From positions 5,402,641-5,466,640 of the forward strand of contig OX393568.1 of assembly GCA_947652115.1 (NCBI GenBank): a stretch of DNA of 64,000 nucleotides. Direction: 5' to 3'. This DNA is from Blastomussa wellsi. Lineage: Eukaryota; Cnidaria; Anthozoa; Scleractinia; Plerogyridae. The position numbers and the translations under genes are program-made. The notes beneath the pieces are model-generated. The model searched no databases. It was not told the origin of the DNA and worked only from the letters and a program-made list of their open reading frames with translations. Shown piece after piece: positions 1-13,900 of the stretch; the stretch's first letter is position 1; each line of letters opens with the position of its first letter.

Positions 1-1234
1 TGGAGTTCTGAACACTATGGGCACGATCCATGGGACCAAAATTTCTGGGAATTCCGGTACAGAATCAAATGGAACGGTCCTTTTCAAAACGTTCTCTTCG
101 AAGTTGTCCAAAGTTCTCCATTTTTCCGGAAAATTGGAAATTCCGGAAATTGTCTGTTCCATTTGACATTTCCACTCAGTTTCGTTTCTCAAGCTGCTGG
201 ATAGAGCTCTCGTCAAGACCCTATAGTCATAAAAATCATTTCCTTGACATGTTTCGATCTCTGCGGCAATAACTTTTGTACGGAGAGAGGTTTGTTCGTT
301 TCTTCTGTCCATATTTCGACAATTGAAGCAACTCGCTGGTTTTACTCTGCCCTGGTTGTTCTGCAGGCAAGCAAGAGTCGGACTACAAACCCGCCATTTT
401 GACGTGACCGGTTCGTTCAAGTGGAAGATACCGTTCCTTTCGGCACGCAGAAATTCAAACCGGAATTTTTGGCCCAATGGATCACACCGTATACTTCATT
501 AGTAGAAACTCAGCTGTGTTCCATTGGAAATCCTTGAATCTGATTGGTTCTCCAACTGTTTTCTATTTGCTGATAGGGAATGATCGTGTGCGCGTTGCTC
601 TTTCAAGGCAAAATTTTTCTTGATTCTTCGCTTGAAAATACATAAAATGGTAGCTTTTGGAAGTCAATCCATTAGAGTTTCTACTAAAACAATTAGACTA
701 CTCGCCCTTGTTTTCTATGTTCATCATCATGTTGATTTCAGTATTAAAGAAAGCTTGAATTTCTGGAAACCAAATCAAAATGAAGCCAAGTGAATCAAAA
801 TCCGTCTAATGCACTCCTAATCTTTGATTACTACTATTTTAATTAAGCAATTGTTTCTTTGCCAATGACCAAAGTGTGAACTTGTTCATATCACTGCAGA
901 GATCATAGAGCAAAAGGGACTATATGCCATGCACATCATTGCTGCCCTTGATACTTCAGGTGCAATGCTTGCAGGCATCCAGTAATCCATAAATCCATTT
1001 ATCTCAGCGGAACATGATTAGCTGCCTCTTAACTTCAGCAGCAGTAAGAGCTATGTAATCATCAGCTGAGAGCTTTTCTAGGTAAAAATATTTGTCAGGA
1101 AGCTGACCTTGTCAGGATTTTTACTTGAGGCCACACTTCTATCTGGCATGCTGCCTTCCTGGTGAATGACAAAATTTGCACTTGACAATTGTGTGCAAAG
1201 AGAGGTCTGTTAACAAATGATTTCTCTTCTTTAG
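1..1234. other. ITPR intron upstream of the first visible exon
   Basis: No exon for the preceding receptor segment (the WFYIQPFYKLRS region) was found, so at least one earlier exon lies outside the window. The intron contains an inverted-repeat element at 25-483 and part of another short repeat around 498-720 that recurs inverted at about 10310-10480. Confidence 0.6.
25..483. mobile_element. MITE-like element with GATCCAT(T)GGG ends
   Basis: GATCCATGGGACCAAAATTT at the left and GGCCCAATGGATC at the right are imperfect inverted repeats, each followed inward by an ATTCCGG-type motif. The interior has further short palindromes and no coding sequence. Confidence 0.6.
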
Positions 1235-4200
1235 GTTGTTATCGGTGACAAAGTTATCTTGAATCCAGTGAATGCTGGTCAGCCTCTTCATGCAAGCAAT
1301 CAGGAGCTTATTGACAATCCAGGATGCAAAGAGGTTGGAGACATTTTATATTTTTAATTGCATTGCCTTAACTATTTGGGGTTTATCCTGTCATTACTAA
1401 ATATTTGTATGTATGGAAGAGAGAAAGAAATAGGCATTCACTGTACTGTAGTGAGCAATGCTGTAAAACAAAAATAAAATGTTATTTTAATTGACTTTTT
1501 TCTCATTTCAGGTCAATTCAGTGAACTGCAACACAAGCTGGAAAATATCACTCTTTCTTGCATATGAGGACAACAGTAAAGATGTCTTGAAAGGGGTGTG
1601 TCCATTTTTGCCAAGAACTAATTTAAGATTAACATTGACTTAAGAGTTGCTCTTTTAGTTCAAAGAACCCGATAACCACCCAGGTCCAACTTAACAGCAC
1701 AGGTTTAAATGGCACACTATGTTGAAAGGCACACATCAGTCATATCTGATGAAATCACACCTGCGGACAGAATATTCCGAACAATTTTTTGCTTTCCAGT
1801 ACATTGCACGTTTGATAATTTAGCAGGTTTGCGTATTTAGCAGTACTGTTAGTGTAATGTCGAACGTCACTCTATTTGTCTGGCACATGCCCTTTCATGG
1901 AAAAATAATTATTTGTGCCTTGAACATGTCAGTTCTGAAGGTCAGCAACTTTAACTGGCTTATAGTGGAATGTCATTAATTTCTCATTTTCGTGACATCT
2001 TTGTCCTTTGTAGGGTGATGTAGTCAGATTGTTTCATGCCGAGCAAGAGAAGTTCTTGACTGCAGATGATTATAAGAAGAAATCCTATGTCTTCTTGAGG
2101 ACGACTGCACGGCAGACAGCTACTTCTGCGACAAGCTCTAAGGCATTGTGGGAAGTAGAGGTAACTTAAAATATAGTCAAAATGCCAAAATTCATCAAAA
2201 ATATTCGTTGTTTTTAACTGACAGATATTATTATTGGACCAAGTTTAGTGCAGAGGCATACACAGGAGTTCACCTTTAAATTTGAAAGACAAATATGTTA
2301 AAAATTTAATCATTACTTCCAAGTAATTATTATTAATATTTATTACCATTAATATTGACAGGTTGTTCAGCATGATCCTTGCCGTGGAGGGGCTGGGCAC
2401 TGGAATGGCTTGTTCAGGTTCAAACATTTGGCTACAGGGGATTATCTAGCAGCAGAGGTTAAGCTCAAATTATTTTAATAATTTGTCATGTTTTGTTATC
2501 TCTACCAATCAAGGGATTTCTGGAGCTCATCACTACCATGCAAAGGTGGAGGATTTGATGAGAATTTTACCAGGATCTTAGAAACAATTATATTGTTCTT
2601 TGTAAGATTTTGCAAGATTCATGATCCATGAGGGTCTTTTCAAGAATCTTGAGGGCCTTTGCAGGACTGTTGCAATATTTGTGTATTTGGTGCAGGATCC
2701 TGCAGGAAAAAAAGAAACAGGAATCGGGAGCTTAAGTAAACCACGACGGCAACGTCAACGAGAACGTTGCTAAACAAAAGATTTAATGAGCAGTACAATA
2801 GCTCTGCACGTGCATTCTAATTATTTGTACATTTCTTTGCTGTCCTCTGCAAAACAATAACGTGAAATGACCTGTGTCTGAGTACTTTGGAGAACGTGAA
2901 CCTCGATCGCTAAATTTTCGTTTTTCTGTTTTAAAGTAAACACTGTCCTTATATTTTCTACAAGAATCTATGTTTGAAAGCGATAGATGCAACGAATACG
3001 TCAATGCAATTGCGAGATTCGTGCATATAATATAAATTCATTTTTAAGCAGGCGTCATCCTAGCCATCGTTGCTGTCATCATTGCTTAAGCTCTCTAATG
3101 AAGATCTTCAATGATCCTTGAAAATTCTTGAAATATTCTCACTAGGAATGCTAGTCCATCACTGCTTACTGTTGCTGCCCAAATTATTTCAAGGTGCATA
3201 AACAATTTGCTTCTACACACTCGCATGGACATCTGTCACTACTTTGTGGCATGAGATAATGTTGTAATTACTGCAAGTGCAGAACAAACTCAAGTGGAGT
3301 TTTTGTTTGTCAATAGGGAGCTTACGCAAACCACGTTTGCCTATAAGCTCCCTATTGGCAAACAATAACCATGGCGGCAACGTCAATGAGAACATTGCTA
3401 AACAAAATATTTAATGAAGTACAATTCTTTGCCGTCTTCTGCAAAACAACTACGTGAAATTGAGTACTTTGGAGAACATGAACCTCAACGGCTAAATTTC
3501 CATTTTTTTTAATAAACCCTGTGCTTATATTTTCTACAAGAGCTACATTTGAAAGCAATAGACGCACCAAATACATTAAAGCAATTGTGAGACCAGGCGT
3601 TATCCTAACCGTTGCCATTGCAAATCAGGTGTGATTTTGTTTTTGCAGACTGATGATGATCCTACGAAGGACACAACCAGACAAAAGTTAAAAGGAAATG
3701 GTGCCGTGTGTCACCTTGTTCCTGTACCACATGGTAGTGATGTGGCATCAATCTTTGAACTGGATCCTACAACCCTGACAAGAGCTGACTCACTGGTTCC
3801 AAGGTGAATAATTAGCCATTTTCTAAATGAGGAGGGAACTGGGAACTTATATTTAAAACCAATTTAATCGAAAAATTAAGCATGTCACTGGAAAGAGCAT
3901 TCAAACATTAGTAGGTTTGCCAAATTTGAGTGTTATTAGGTTAAACCCAAGGACATTGTACACTTTTGAAAATCATATTGTAAATATATTGTAAATATTT
4001 TATTTTCACATAATTCAGCCAAATGGCTGCAAGGTGTATTTATTAATAAACGGTCTTACTACTTACTACTACATATATTTAAGAGAGGTTTGTATGGATT
4101 GCAGTGTCAGGCATCCCTCCATTCCATACTAAACTTCACAACCTGACTAAGGCTTGTACACTCTTTTGTGTGGTAGGATTCACTTTCCAACCTTTTCAAC

Positions 4201-5535
4201 CCCTCTGCTTGTTTAGAAAATGGCTAATAGTCATTGCATTTTGTGTAATAATCCTGCTTCCTCAGATCAAGGAACTCCCGTTGGTGTTAAATGAACACAC
4301 CCATGATTCCCAGCTACACTGACAGAGGACCTAAACTCAAAACACCAGCTTTCCTAATTCCTTTTAATTTCAACTTCAAGTTGATACAGGCAGTTAGTAG
4401 TTTTGCATTATTGTTGGCGTTTTTCAGAAATGTTTTAAAGGTATTTGCTCACTGATTTTTTTGTCCATTTCTCTTTGAAGGTCATCTTACGTCCGGCTCA
4501 GACATCTGTGCACCAGCACATGGGTGCATTCCACCTCAATACCCATCGACAAGAGTGAAGAAAGACCTGTTATGCTTAAGGTATTAAAAGTGCGACAAAC
4601 CTTAATTCCCAACCACCATCAGCACAACTATGTTAGATCCCAAGCTGTTTTTGCTTTTGCCCTGAAAGCTGTCACTTGCGGCTATTTTTGATATTCCTTC
4701 TAGTCATCATTGTCATTATCAAAAAATCATTGTCATTATCAACATTAGATATAAAGATTAATCATCAGCACCATAATTACCATCCTAATTAAATATAGAT
4801 ATTAGTCATCATTATCATTATTCATCATCGTCATCATCATCATCATCATCATTTTTGTGTCTTCAGATTGGCACAGCAAGCATCAAGGAAGACAAAGAAG
4901 CCTTTGCGATTGTACCTGTTCCACCTGCTGAAGTACGAGATCTAGATTTTGCTAATGATGCCAGTAAAGTGTTGGCGTCATTTGCAAACAAGATGGAAAC
5001 AGGAAACTACACTCAACATGAAAGACGGTACAGTAAATGGATATTATTCCTCTCTGCTTGATAATTTGTGCTGGTGAAACCTTTAGACTTCATCAAACAT
5101 GGGAGACAGTGTTTCATCACATTTCCAAACACTGAGAAGAGAGTTGACAAACAATGCACAGCAGAGTGTTTCTGATGAACTGTGAGGTGTTTGGGACTAA
5201 AACTACAAACTATGAGGTGTTTGAGACGAAAACTATGGAGAAAGCGAAGAAATAAAATCATAAAAATCTAAACTAATTAAGATCAGATTTCCAAACGTGG
5301 TCATTGTCACAGTTCTTGTTCCCATTGTTTTCACTTCATGAATTATTGATGAGTTTTTAGAATTTGTTATATATTTATTGTACTGTCTTGTAGGTTTGTG
5401 ACACAGCTCTTGTCTGACCTTGTTTACTTTGTGACGGAGCATGACACTGGAAGAGAAGACGTATTGAATATCTCTGTCCAGAATCCTAACAGAGATCGAC
5501 AGAAGTTAATGAGGGAACAGTACATTTTGAAAGAG
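1235..5535 (+). CDS. ITPR: ITPR exons 1-8: end of suppressor domain and beta-trefoil IP3-binding half
   Basis: Exons: 1235-1333, 1512-1595, 2014-2160, 2362-2457, 3649-3803, 4481-4580, 4867-5027, 5394-5535. The peptide opens with [20 protein letters not shown], typical of the N-terminal Ins145-P3 domain, and continues through MIR-type segments ([66 protein letters not shown]). The stretch [16 protein letters not shown] begins the helical part. In known receptors the beta-trefoil and the following helical half clamp IP3 between them. The loop after [10 protein letters not shown] reads TRADSLVPR, where human ITPR1 as I recall it reads RGGDSLVPR. Introns 4 and 5 contain repeats described separately. 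Confidence 0.96.
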
Positions 5536-7945
5536 GTTAGCCAATTCGCTTAGTGAAGCCTGTCTTCTGGATTAATGCAACTCAACACATTGCAACATTG
5601 TGGCTTACAGTCAACAGGTGAAGCATCCGGTACCCATTTATACACCTGTGTGAAGAGAGGCACTGTGAGACTAAAGTGTCTTGCCTAAGAACACAGCGCA
5701 GTGACCCAGCCGAGCCTCAAACTTGGACCGTCTGATCTGGAGTCCAGCGCACTAACCATTAGACCACTGCGCCTCACAATTGCATGGCAAACTAGTAAAA
5801 AAATTCTGGCCAAATTCTCACATGCCTGTCTCCCCAGCGGGCAGACAATAATCCAGTCAGCATTCAAGTTTCAAATTGAACCTTGTTTTGAGTTTGAGCT
5901 CTTTATTTTGAAGAATGTATTAGTGAAAAAAGTAAAATCAAATTTGTCATAATTCATTCATTTAACATTCACCCTTGGCAAGAATGTTAATTACCCATTT
6001 TTTTTCTTATTTTACCTAACTCTGACATAGTTGATTTACAATAGTATAATTTGGTTTTATCAACTGGGTTGATAATGTCAATTGGCCACCGTAAAGAGAT
6101 TCAATTGCTGACGTTTCGAGCGTTAGCCCTTCGTCGGAGCGATTCGCTCCGACGAAGGGCTAACGCTCGAAACGTCAGCAATTGAATCTCTTTACGGTGG
6201 CCAATTGACATTATCAACCCAGTTGATAAAACCAAATTATATTGTTATACTTCCCACCGACGCAGCACCACAGTTTCATTAGAAACTTACCCCCTCTACT
6301 GATTTACAATAGGCCTTATAAAATCCTGTACATATTTTTCGACTTGAGAAGGAAGTGATTAAGTTAGCTCCCATTTGCCAACTGTTTGGACATGGCATCT
6401 ACATCATTAAAAGGCTTACTACGTACACTCAGTAGCTGTGTATCTCAATCTCAGGCCTTGTTTGCTGCCTGGCATGCAGAGGGGTGATTATGCTGTATGT
6501 CAAAGGACAGTCGTAAACCTCTTCTCCACTCTATCCCTGCAGGTGTTTCATCTTTTGAAGGCTCCTTTTACAGACAAGGGTTCTGGTCCTATCATGAGGA
6601 TAGAGGAACTCTCCGATGCGAGACACGCCCCTCTCAGGCACATTTTTCGTCTATGTTACAGGGTGCTGAGGCACTCCCAGCAAGACTATCGAAAAAATCA
6701 GGTAAGCAATACAGCTATTTAAGATACTACATTAGCCCACAAGTACAGGCTCCTTGTGGTATATAGAGCAAAAAATAGTGACGGGAACACACTGAGCACA
6801 TTTTGGGATAAAAGATCTCAGTTAGCTTTCCCATTTGTTTTGTCTTGCTCCATTTTTAAAGCTGTTTCATCCTTTACCAGGGGGCTGTTAAAAGGCTGAC
6901 CTAAAATTGGTGAAGCTTTAAAGTCTGTCAGACCTACTATCATGGTTTCCTTAGCATAAAACAAATAGCATTATTTCTACTCCCGCCTGGATGGGACGCT
7001 ATTCCATCACAGTGTTACCCTCCCCCCATCATTAAGTTAGCCAGTGCCCATTTATAGATGGGTTTGGGTGAAGAGAGAGACAAAATTGTTTTGGGGTCAA
7101 TTAGCTGCGGCCTGAATAAGCTCTTTCGATATGATGATATGACTCTTTAAGACTGTGTATTTGTAATTTATAGAGAATTGAAAGGTTAATGTTTGTTGCA
7201 GGAGTACATTGCCAAACAGTTTGGCTTCATGCAGGCACAGATAGGCTATGATATTCTGGCAGAGGACACCATCACTGATCTCGTCCACAACAACAGAAAG
7301 CTCTTGGAGAAACACATAACTCGCACAGAAATTGAGACCTTTGTCAATCTAGTTCGAAAGAAGAAAGAATGCAGGCAAGTTAATATTCTTAACAATTTCA
7401 GTTAAACACAAGGCAGAGAGGCTAAATGTTGTTAAGTAAAAAATGTTTTTGTCATTTACAGGTTTCTCGATTACCTGTCCGACTTGTGTGTCTCTAACAA
7501 CACAGCAATACCAGCGACTCAAGAGCTCATATGCAAGACTGTGTTGTACTCCAGCAATTCAGACTTGCTTATTGAAACCAGGTGAGGTCATAACTGCAGT
7601 TGTTTGGTAACAGTATATTTGTATCTCCAGGATTCCATTTTCAGGCAGCAGAGAGTGGTACCACTTATTACTCTTATTACTCTCCTCTTATTACTCCTGT
7701 CAGAACATCTGTGATAGCAATAAAGGATTGCAGTCACCATTACAATGGCTGTTAATTGTTAAATCTCTTTTCCCTGCTGCGCTAGTACAAGAATGGGACT
7801 TCCCGGCCTGTAGAACACATAACATTAACATGCTCCAGAACTTTTCACAGTTCCTCAAATTCTCAGAAATATTTTATTGCATTACATGCTACGTCATTTC
7901 AATGGTCTATACTATCATGCCTGCAACTCTTGAGTAATGAGCATG

Positions 7946-7981
<36 letters not shown>

Positions 7982-10900
7982 CAACGACGATGACGATGAC
8001 CGAGAGGGTGATAATGATAACTTCATTTACTGAAAGGCCAATCTGATCAAAGGTCAACTGTGTTGTAACTATGTTACATCACAGGGACACATTATTTTAT
8101 TCCTGCTCACATATTAGATATATAGATTACTTCATAGAAAGTGCGACGTACGGATTTTTATTCACGAGTTGCAAAACTTTGGAAAACTCACTCGTTCGCT
8201 GCGCTCACTCGTTCGTTTTCCAAAGTTTTCCGACGAGTGAATAATAATCCGTACAAAGCACTTTCTATGCTGTAATTTGTTTATTATATATAACGAGTAC
8301 TCAACCATTGTAAACTTAAAGCGATTTTTTCTAGTCTATAATTAAAGAGTTAAACGCAGCGCTACGAGGAAAGCAAAGCTGCAAATGCATTCTGATGGCT
8401 TTCCAAGCGAGATCTCTTTTAAATAGAAAAGAAAAATTACGGCGACGACAAGCTATAGTAAACAAGAACTTTATTTAAATAGCGGTGTAAAACACACTGT
8501 GTTAATACTTTTTAAAAGAAAAGCTTTTGCTATCGCATTGAGAAACGTCGCCATAAGTGAATCAACTACTGCACGCAAATCAACTGGCGAAGTTTTGAAC
8601 AAAAGTTGTAATAACACAAGGAGTTGGTTCATTAAACAATAATTACGACGTAAATCCATATTCAAAAGTGAAATATTTACTTTACCCTGGTGTTCCCAAG
8701 GGTGCTTGAATTTTCTTAGAACGTCCACGGCTGCGTTGTCTCTGCGTTGTGTGGCTTTCCCTTATCGACATTTAGTTTGTCTTCGCTCCGCCTGTTGAAT
8801 GATTTTAGCATTTCCATATCATAACTGTATTCTTAAGGTTTTGCTTGGCGTGTTTCTGATGGCTTTCCTTTCCATAAAGTTCTCAAAAGTACAAAATTTG
8901 TAGCCAAAACATAAACTGTCTTCGAGAGCTTGCAAACTTGCAGCGCGTTGTTTTCACAGCCTCGTTGGAAACCAATTTGAATTCCCGCGCTCTGATTGGT
9001 TAGGTAGTTCTACTCTTGATGCTGATTGGTTATATTTTTCACATGTGAAGAAAGCTATACGCGAAGCTGATTGGACGTATCGCTTTTCTCACATGTGAAA
9101 ATATAGCAGATATAGAATTCTATCTGCAAGGTTTATTACCTAAAATTGTCGCTATATATATAATAAAGGGTAATATTAACTGCTAGGTGGGTTATGAACA
9201 TTGTGAATACTTTTGTCCAATGTTTTATTTCAGAATAATTGAAGGGGAGGTGTACCTTGTGTGGGACGGTGGTGACAAAATCAAATCGCAGAGAGATCTG
9301 GCAAAGGGTGCTAAGCTGAGTGTCAAGGATGACGTGAAAATCCTAGACTATTACAGGTTCATTGAAATGTTTTATGTTATCAAATTTAGTAATTATGCAG
9401 TTGTGTCCATAAAGAAGTCTTTTTCCTGTTTTTCTAAGTGGTTGAAATAAATCCACATTCCAACTGCTTTTAGCACCAAAATATTAGAGCCAGATCAAAT
9501 GCGAACATGCAGTGGGTGACAGTTGTCACTGTTGTATCAACTACCTGACAAACAAATCAAATCTCTCGTCACTCTTATGAAATTTATTGAACAGGTTCAA
9601 GTTCAGGCATGGGTTCCAGAGGAGGACTCCCATATCGACAGGACAGGGAACCTTGACAGAAAATTTAAAAATCGCATCCCAGCTCACACATTTTTACCCC
9701 TAAAATCCCTCATTGGTGTAGATGGCAACACACTTTTGATGGCATTTTTTCATATTTCTTCGTGTACAACCCTGAAAAAGTCCTTGACAGCTCAAACATT
9801 GGCATTCTGTCCTGAACACTGCAGGGTGACCGAAACTCGTAACTTTAATACACACCTAATGCAACACGCTGAGCATCCCCGTTTCTTCGAAATGGATTTC
9901 CTCATCTGGGAGTGAGGTTTTTGAACAGTTTCCGGCCAAGTAACTACAGACATATTGGAACTCGCATAATTGTTTGATAAGCCTAAAAGTCAAGTTGTAT
10001 TATTTTATTTATTTATATTTAAAACTTTGTGCATAAAGTACTTACAGAAAGTATTCTAGGCACTCAGTCAAGTAATGGGAATACAGACTCTGCATTTTAC
10101 CTTCCTTTGTTAAGATACCAGTTAAACCTGTTTTCACGGATGTGTCTGGACAGACAGTACCTTGCTATTAACAGCATCAGCAAGCAGTTAGATGTTGACC
10201 TCATCCTCAGGTTTGTAAGACTTTGTGTTCTATTAACAACTGTGCTACAAGCCTGAGTTTCCTATGAGTGGATATCCAACAAGGCTTAGCCACATTGACT
10301 AGTACTATCGCTTACAGAAAACAAGGGCGAGTAGTATAATTGTTTTAGAAACCTGAAGCATTGCGTTCCAAAACCTACCATTTTAAGTACTTTTAAGCCA
10401 CAAATTAACAATTCAATTGTCCCTTTATTTCAAAAGCAATGTACACAGATTCTGTTCTGTCGCCAAATAAAAAAACGGCAGCTGAACCAATTAGTTTTAT
10501 AGATTTACAAGAGAACACAGTTGAGCTTGTACTAGCACTGTTCATTTTTTACATATAATTAGGTGTATGGCAGACAAGGAGCTGTCATGTGACCTGCGAG
10601 CTGCATTTTGCCGTTTAATGCTCCACATGCACATAGACCGGGATCCGCAAGAACCGGTTACACCGGTTAAGTACGCCAGACTGTGGTCTGAGATCCCAAC
10701 TGAGATGAGCATTGAAATGTGAGTAGAACACAATAACAATTTGATTTGTTGTCAGTTTTATGGATAGGATTCTGATTGGAACAGTCTCATACATAAGAAA
10801 AGATAGTTGAAGATAAGGATATGTTATTGTCAAAGTAGGTGATTGAACATGGCCAAAATCTTTCTTGGTCAGGGGATTCAATAAAAGCTGGTTACTGGCG

Positions 10901-13900
10901 GTATACTGCCACTTGGAAGGCCTCTCATCACCATCTTTGTGTTGTCCAGAGTGCTGGAAATTGCATTTACGAGCTTCCAAGGGGAAAGGGGGCTTATGCC
11001 CCGTTATCTCACCACAACCGCCTATTCTAGTATTGGTAGCTGCTTATTACAAAAATTAGTGAAACCCCTTTTTTCCGTTGAGTGTCGTAAAACCAAAACC
11101 AAGGTGTTCGATCTGGGCAATTTTTCACAAAGGACGTACACAGGCAATCGATGAAAACAAATCAAATCTTGAAGCAAATTCATGCCTGTAACTGGCGTTT
11201 GTGAGCAAATTACAATCAGTTTTGGTTAAATTTTCTTCTGGTTGGCTGAGAAACCGGTGCTAGGTTCGCAAACCAATTAATAAATGTATAAACGCAAATT
11301 ATCTTCAACACTCAAGTGAAAATCTATCACATACAATAATCAAAATTGTAAGACTGAAATTCGCCTTACCATGAACTTCACTCAACTGGCTCACTTCACA
11401 ATGAATTTGTTCTATCCACTGAGATCAGGGATTTAACCGCAAGTTTTAAGTTATAGAATTTTTGTTCAGGTACGATCAGCATCTAGCGGTTGGAGAGGAG
11501 AGGGAAGAAAACAGATTGAGGTTTTCAGGAGTGATCACATTTGTGGAGAATTACCTTCAGAATATCAGCAGCAACATTTGGTCTTTCAGTGATAAAGAAC
11601 AGAATAAACTCACTTTTGAGGTATGACTATATTCATGAGACTATAATTACTTCACGAATGGCAAATCTGAATGCAAATTTACATTCACATGCAATGCCTT
11701 GCATGCAATGTAGTTCAATGAACAATATTCATTTGCATTTGTTTTCATCCAGTTTGCATTTGCATACAAATCATGCAAATCTCATGGCATTTTGGACTTT
11801 CAAAACTAAAGCAACAGGTCTCAGTGGAAAAAAGCCCTGTTCAGATTGGTTAACGCAAGCAACAACAATCCCAATTTGAGGATGAGCTTTTTTGTTTTGG
11901 AAAACATTGAGCTTTTTATAGTCACCATCTTGTTCAGCGTGAAATGTTAGCTTAGTCATCTTCTTGACCCTACCCCGCAAACCTGGAAAGAGGTTTACAT
12001 CAAACACACTGAACACGTCGCATGCCTGCTTTTGACTTCCCACAAGTCAATAAACAGTGCTTAATGGCTCTCGTATGTTGGTTTCTATATGCTTATAGAC
12101 AAGTTCGTGTGTGTTGGTTTCTATATAGATGAGCTCTTTTACACAACAGTTGTTTGTTTTTTTACAGGTTGTACAGATTGCAAGAAACTTGATCTACTTT
12201 GGTTTTTACGGCTTCAGTGAGTTGTTACGTCTGACTCAAACAGTACTGTCGATAGTCGACTGTGAGCAGCGAGCTCATGGTGGAGTGCGAACCACAGGAA
12301 AACAAGGAGGTGAGTGATAACAGTTAATATGGGTCTTAGGAGTGGGTGGGGTGGGTGGGTGGGTTGGTGTCTTTGTAAACATTCATGCAAATCAGTTTGT
12401 GACGTCAAATCAGGAATAGACCCACGCCCCTTTTGACTCGGCCGTGGAACAAATGATGCACAGTTTTTCGTAAGTTTTGAATGCTATAAATAGTCACCAT
12501 TTGGTAAAAAGGAGAAACGAAAGATGCAGTGCGTTTCGAACTGGTGCAAAGGTTTATTGTAGTGAAAAAATATTTTGGGGTTGGGTGCACTTGATTTTGA
12601 AAAAATCCCAGAAATATCGAGTTCAAAACAGTTTATACATAGGCTATCATGAGTACATCCTGAAAGAATGATGCAAACATTTTTCGGAAATGTTAACGGG
12701 TTTTCACAGAAAATGTGAAACTTAGTTTTGAACGTTGAATTTAATCTAGACACAGGCACAAGTTCACAACTCGAAACCGATTCGTTCATAAACAATTATT
12801 ATTATTAACCTTTATTTTAGAGTTGAGTAGGCTTGCATGTGCGCGAACCGTGAAACCTTTAAATTGGTTTTACATTTGTTCCAAAATAGTTGTAATACCT
12901 CAAATCACTGAATAGTACTTAGTTCGCTTGTATGGTATTGCTGTTTAGCATTTACGTTTGTGGATAAAACTCTTTGTTGTGAGCTTTTTCACTGCGAGCT
13001 ATAGTTAGTAGCACATCTGTGTGCTTTTGATTATTGCTGGCTATATTATTAACCTATTTTATAATATCTTTTTTAGAATGTATCAGAGTTTTTATTTTTT
13101 TTAACAGTGTCCCCATTTAGTGGATTTATTACTTTCGCTTGACACTTAAATAAAGGCTTTAACTCTTTCGTACGATGCAGTTTGCTTTTCAATTGTTTAA
13201 TTTCTTTTTTTTTTAGCTGGAGGTGGAGAGAAGATGAATGTCATGAGAAGCATTCACAGTCTTGGCGCTATCATGACGCGTATGGCACTAGGAGGGAACC
13301 TGGATCCATGGGGGCTCACACAGCAACCTGAAACAGGTTCCACTCAAGAAACTGAGATCGACCATGTTGTCATGGAGACCAAGGCCAAGATAATCGAAAT
13401 CCTGGAGTTTATCATGAACGTTCGATTAGATTATCGCATCTCCAGTCTTCTGACAATCTTCAAAAGAGACTTTGATGAAAGTAATGCTGGCTTGGCTGAA
13501 ATGAATGGAGAGAATGGTATTGTGATGCATATTATACGAGCACTGTTCAATTGAGTGTCGAAAGTAGTTAACGAATTGCTTTGGTTTTACACTGCTACGC
13601 TCAGTGATTGGTTTAAAAATCTCACGCCACTTTTTCAACCAATCAGAACCAAAACCAAAACCAATCGTTACTCGCAAGCGCACATTTTCCCGCGCTTTGT
13701 GTCGGCTACGTGTAATTACTTCAAGTTTTGATTGGATGACTGGATTTCCTGCATCCTTTGTCATTGACCAAAGTAATAACTTTGGTTTTGGTTTTACGAC
13801 CCTCAATTGAAATTGAAACTATTGTTACAGGAATAATACAATTTAAAAGTAATACCGAGAATGGTGTTTTATTTTTTGACTCTGGCGTAAGTTTAAACTG

